A DNA stretch of 64,000 nt. It comes from an uncultured bacterium. Lineage in GTDB: Bacteria > Bacillota > Clostridia > Lachnospirales > Lachnospiraceae. Position 1 is the first letter of the stretch. Each line of letters starts with the position of its first letter. The position numbers and the translations under genes are program-made. The stretch covers positions 186,001-250,000 of the forward strand of contig CAMTMP010000002.1 of assembly GCA_947073545.1 (NCBI GenBank), read 5' to 3'. The notes under the pieces were generated by a model that saw only the letters and a program-made list of their open reading frames with translations, was not told the origin of the DNA and searched no databases. Of this stretch, positions 59,739-64,000 are shown one piece after another.

Positions 59739-62072
59739 GTGCACTTTAAACAGGTCCCCGTCGATCTCTATTTCCATCTTTCCGCCCTGCAGTTCCACGA
59801 AGCTTCTGGCAATGGCAAGACCAAGGCCGCTGCCTTCGCTGTTTCTTGCGCTGTCCCCTCTGACAAACCGCTCTGTCAGACTCTCGGCGGGAATATTCAG
59901 CTCATAGCCGGAAATATTTTTCAACTCGATTCCGACTTCCCCGTCACGCGATTCCACGCTCACATATACCCTTGTGTCGGGCATGGCATACTTGATGATG
60001 TTCGCATATAAGTTGTCGAAAATACGGCTTGTTTTGTCACTGTCCAGCATTAGGAATACTTTCTGCTCCGGGAAGCGGAATCGGAAAACCAGCCCGGCCT
60101 CTGTCGCCTTATCTTCATATTCCAGATACATCTGCCGCACCAGATGGCAGATATCCACCTTTTCCGTATCGAAAGCCACATTGCCGCTGTTCGCCTTGCT
60201 CACTTCAAACAAATCTTCGATCAGCGTCTTCAGCCGCAGTGATTTTCTGTGAAGTACCGCTAGGTATTCTTTCCGCTGCGATTCCGTGACACCTTCCTCA
60301 CGTAAGAGTTCTGTGTATGTGATAATGGCGGTAAGCGGCGTCTTTAAGTCATGGGACACATTGGTAATCAGTTCCGTGCGCATACGCTGACTCTTTACCT
60401 CCTCTTCCACCGCACTGGAAAAACCGCTCTGAATCGCCGCAAGTTCTTCCTGAAAAGCTGAAAAAATACCCCAGTCTCCCGCGATTTCCGTCTGCAAATT
60501 TCCCTCCGCCACCGAATGGGCCGCCCTGAGCATTTCACCATACTGTCTCTGCACAATGCGGATATACTTTCTCAAAAGACCATAGACAAACACTGTGTAC
60601 GGAATCAGCAAAACCACACCAAACATCCAGAAGAAGCTGATTGCCGCAAGGATCACAAAATTGGCCAGAAACAGTTTAAACAGCGGCACATTCAGATTCT
60701 GTTCCAGATCCATATGCAGAAATTCACGCTTGATGCGCGCCCGTTTTCTTCTGATCGAAACCCGCATACAGCGGAACACCCTGTAACAGAGACAACGTTT
60801 TCTCATATACCCCCGGATACCGAACACATAGACCTGCGCGTATGCGGTGATCAAGGTAAACCACAGGGTAAACGCCATCGTCAGGAACAGCAGATTGATT
60901 ACCAGCACAATAGTTCTTGCTCCTATCATTGCAGCCAGTCCCGGAAATACGCTGCTGAGTATATAAGGCAGGCTGTACTCCCAACTGTCAGACATAGAAT
61001 ACATGACAAGTGTAGCGGACAGTTCTCCCAAAATGAGAAACGTGGCGAATACCAGCACCGTCAGCACTTCCATATGCAGCGGCAGAAGATTGTATGCGTG
61101 CAGTCGGTACTTCTTCCAAAACGGCAGAAGCATTGCCGTAATCCCCAAAACGACAAGCAGAAGGTTGAAAATATCCTGAATGCCGCTGGTTCTATAGTTG
61201 CCCGCCGTACTCATGGAAAGGTACATGCGGGACGATGCCTTTACATCAGCTAACTGTGCCTCAGTCAGCGCATAACATACCGTACAGTTTTTCGGCATGT
61301 TCAGAACTTGCAGTTCTATCTGCATCACCGCATTGTCGTCCCGCGATTCATAGTAGATGGCATTTTCCCAGTTGATACCGCCGTAGGCGGAATAGGACAG
61401 ACTCTCATAAAGGCTGCGCTCCAGGTAACGGCTCCGCATCACACGCTGTACATTCTCCACGAGCGTATCCGCATCCCCGCCGCGCACCCACACATGCTCC
61501 AGAACACCGTTCTCATCAAAATCCAGCTTAATATAATAGGGATAGTAATTATCCAGATAAATACTCTCCTCCTCCGTGCCGAGATAGTGCAGCGCACGCT
61601 CGGTATTCGCGAATGTCCGTCCGCTCTCTCTGTCCATAATTTCATAGTCGATCTGCTGTTCTAACCCGTTATGAAAAGAAAGATCCCACTGGTAAAGCAG
61701 TTCGTCAATCTGATCCCCGGCAAAGGAAAGCGGTGACTCGTCGAAACTGTAATACTCGTTGTAATCCTCCGGCTCCGCTTTCTTAATTTTCCCACTGAGG
61801 AAAAAATCCTGCGCGGTCATTTCCTTCCCTTCTGCCTTCCAGTCGCAGATCTGTTTGTAGAGCACCATATTGGCCTGATAAATTTCGTGCAAAAACTCGC
61901 TTCCTGCAAGAATATTCGGTTCGTCCGCCGCGGCCCGCTCCTTAAACCCCGGATATTGTGACAGAAAAGTCAGGGATGCAGACAGAATCAGTACCGTCAC
62001 GACAAAAACCCCCGGCATCCTCTCCTGTCTGTTTCGTTTTTTCGTCTCACTGTTTTTCGATTTTGTATCCAA
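59718..62072 (-). CDS. Sensor histidine kinase with large extracytoplasmic domain
   Basis: 784 aa. One N-terminal membrane helix (FVVTVLILSASLTFLSQY) and then an extracytoplasmic sensor of about 260 residues, then several membrane helices (about 300-510), a HAMP-like linker and the kinase core: HisKA with His574 (NVSHDLKTPL), HATPase with DNLYANIIKYA and GSGLGLAIARSF. Start overlaps the response-regulator stop by 26 nt, so both are coupled. Signal unknown. Confidence 0.92.
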   Translation of the reverse strand: MDTKSKNSETKKRNRQERMPGVFVVTVLILSASLTFLSQYPGFKERAAADEPNILAGSEFLHEIYQANMVLYKQICDWKAEGKEMTAQDFFLSGKIKKAEPEDYNEYYSFDESPLSFAGDQIDELLYQWDLSFHNGLEQQIDYEIMDRESGRTFANTERALHYLGTEEESIYLDNYYPYYIKLDFDENGVLEHVWVRGGDADTLVENVQRVMRSRYLERSLYESLSYSAYGGINWENAIYYESRDDNAVMQIELQVLNMPKNCTVCYALTEAQLADVKASSRMYLSMSTAGNYRTSGIQDIFNLLLVVLGITAMLLPFWKKYRLHAYNLLPLHMEVLTVLVFATFLILGELSATLVMYSMSDSWEYSLPYILSSVFPGLAAMIGARTIVLVINLLFLTMAFTLWFTLITAYAQVYVFGIRGYMRKRCLCYRVFRCMRVSIRRKRARIKREFLHMDLEQNLNVPLFKLFLANFVILAAISFFWMFGVVLLIPYTVFVYGLLRKYIRIVQRQYGEMLRAAHSVAEGNLQTEIAGDWGIFSAFQEELAAIQSGFSSAVEEEVKSQRMRTELITNVSHDLKTPLTAIITYTELLREEGVTESQRKEYLAVLHRKSLRLKTLIEDLFEVSKANSGNVAFDTEKVDICHLVRQMYLEYEDKATEAGLVFRFRFPEQKVFLMLDSDKTSRIFDNLYANIIKYAMPDTRVYVSVESRDGEVGIELKNISGYELNIPAESLTERFVRGDSARNSEGSGLGLAIARSFVELQGGKMEIEIDGDLFKVHLLWKEL

Positions 62073-62760
62073 CGCCCCACACCACCTTCAGATATTTTGG
62101 TTCCCGGGGATTCATCTCGATCTTTTCCCGGATTTTTCTGACATGTACCATGATTGTGTCCGTGTTAATCGCCTGTTCGTTCCAGACCCGCTCGTAAATC
62201 TCCTCCGCGGAATAAACCCTGCCGGGACTTTTGATCAAAAGCAGAAGGATTTTAAACTCCGTAGGCGTCAGCTTCACGGGATTGCCGTCCAGATATACCT
62301 CGACGGTGTCTTCGTGTACTTCCAGTCCGCCAATCGTATAGACACGCGCCTCCTCTTCCGCTCTTTTACCGTCTTTCATTTCCAGAAAGCGGCTGTAACG
62401 CCGTAAATGGGAATTGACTCTGGCCAGAAGCTCCATGGTGGTAAACGGTTTCGTCACATAGTCGTCCGCCCCCATATTTAACCCCATGATCTTATCTACC
62501 TCTTCTGACTTGGCGGAGAGCATAATCACCGGAAACTCGTATCCAAGTTCCCGCACCCGCATCATCATATTGATCCCGTCCATTCTTGGCATCATCACAT
62601 CCACAATCGCCAGATGGATCGTTTCTTTCCCGATCACGGAAAGCCCTTCCACGCCGTCCGCAGCCTGAAAAACGACATATCCCTGATTTTTCAGGTAAAT
62701 TTCTATGCCCTCTCTGATATCTCTGTCATCCTCCACGATCAAAATATGGTAGTCCATCAT
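62047..62760 (-). CDS. OmpR-family response regulator
   Basis: 237 aa. Receiver with acidic pocket VEDD, phosphoacceptor Asp in IVDVMMPRMDG, and Lys in VTKPFTTMELL; C-terminal winged helix with PTEFKILLLLIKSPGRVYS and DTIMVHVRKIREKIE. GGAGG lies 5 nt upstream of the ATG at 62760. Partner of the downstream kinase. Confidence 0.94.
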   Translation of the reverse strand: MMDYHILIVEDDRDIREGIEIYLKNQGYVVFQAADGVEGLSVIGKETIHLAIVDVMMPRMDGINMMMRVRELGYEFPVIMLSAKSEEVDKIMGLNMGADDYVTKPFTTMELLARVNSHLRRYSRFLEMKDGKRAEEEARVYTIGGLEVHEDTVEVYLDGNPVKLTPTEFKILLLLIKSPGRVYSAEEIYERVWNEQAINTDTIMVHVRKIREKIEMNPREPKYLKVVWGVGYKIEKQ

Positions 62761-62919
62761 CTGTTCCTCCACTTACTATTTTCCACAGCATGCGCTTTTC
62801 CACTTTTTCTCTGTCTTAACACTGCTCTATCATAACCGGAAAATCTAAACAGAAACCGCTGCCAGTTCTTAAATATTTCTAAATATTAGCCTGCTATCAA
62901 AAGGGATTAAAACGGAGAA

Positions 62920-62953
62920 AGGCACCCCTGACCGGATGACCGGCGGAATGCCT
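62920..62953 (-). terminator. Terminator of ilvC
   Basis: Minus strand: AGGCATTCC (62953-62945) pairs with GGGGTGCCT (62928-62920) with an inner CCGG/CCGG stem, followed by TTCTCCGTTTT. Confidence 0.7.
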
Positions 62954-63026
62954 CTGCTTTTTCTTATTTTCAGCCTTTCGTCTTACATACGCCATTTACC
63001 CTGCCGTATGTATACACAGGAACCGC

Positions 63027-64000
<974 letters not shown>

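Noticed and set aside
60516-61253. 245-codon frame antisense to the sensor kinase
   Set aside because: Low-complexity Gln/His-rich shadow of the membrane part of the kinase gene.

Overview
The window reads as chromosomal DNA of a member of the Clostridia, most likely a Lachnospiraceae species. The evidence is the Firmicutes-type rplU-prp-rpmA-obgE-yhbY-nadD-yqeK-rsfS cluster, a ribosomal protein L27 with the Prp-cleaved leader, a divergent lexA/yneA pair, a GlgC/GlgD pair, HisZ with short-form HisG, a ParC/ParE pair, paired TIGR03960/TIGR03936 radical-SAM genes, and near-consensus sigma-A promoters with 17-bp spacers. I see no phage, insertion sequence, CRISPR array, rRNA or tRNA. This is an ordinary core-genome segment with small accessory patches.

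Layout. 0-3.3 kb: sepF, aroB, lspA, rluD (+). 3.4-7 kb: a conserved unknown gene with cstA, a frameshifted small gene, and a cytidylate-kinase-like gene. 7.1-8.7 kb: AI-2E-type transporter with a small membrane protein (-). 8.9-11.8 kb: TtcA-like PP-loop ATPase, XerS-like recombinase, a MetH-activation-like protein and a Cys-rich small protein (+). 12-14.2 kb: GyrI-like protein, then the SOS locus yneA/lexA. 14.5-19.3 kb: the L21-to-RsfS ribosome assembly and NAD operon (-), driven by a consensus promoter and a structured leader. 19.3-25.9 kb: hybrid histidine kinase followed by a decayed receiver domain, second lspA, Nudix hydrolase, RNase E/G, YbjQ protein and an autoregulated membrane-tailed MerR. 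26-28.7 kb: the radical-SAM pair. 29.4-35.4 kb: histidine operon hisZ-hisG-(SIMPL)-hisD-hisB-hisIE. 35.5-38.8 kb: recU, rluA family, unknown membrane protein, SDR. 39-41.4 kb: glgC-glgD. 41.5-49 kb: YgiQ, HAD phosphatase, YlbJ-like protein, anchored amidase, coiled-coil protein, coaD, rsmD. 49.2-53.4 kb: parC/parE. 53.8-56.6 kb: a predicted nuclease with a LexA-like site, a diguanylate cyclase and an unknown. 56.7-64 kb: leuD/leuC, a divergent LysR regulator, an OmpR-type two-component system, and ilvC running off the right edge.

Connections. The LexA regulon in this window appears to have three members: lexA, the YneA-like division inhibitor, and an unnamed protein (53.8 kb) with a PD-(D/E)xK-like motif whose -35 box lies inside a good LexA box. 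The last is the best lead for something undescribed. The histidine operon ends in a HisIE protein carrying a degenerate HisA/HisF-like barrel, and it has a SIMPL-domain gene inserted in it. leuCD and ilvC form a branched-chain amino acid block with a likely LysR operator between leuC and its regulator.

Limits. Functions come from recognising protein families by eye, without database searches. Start codons were chosen by Shine-Dalgarno position and family N-termini. Promoters and hairpins are read directly from sequence and are untested.
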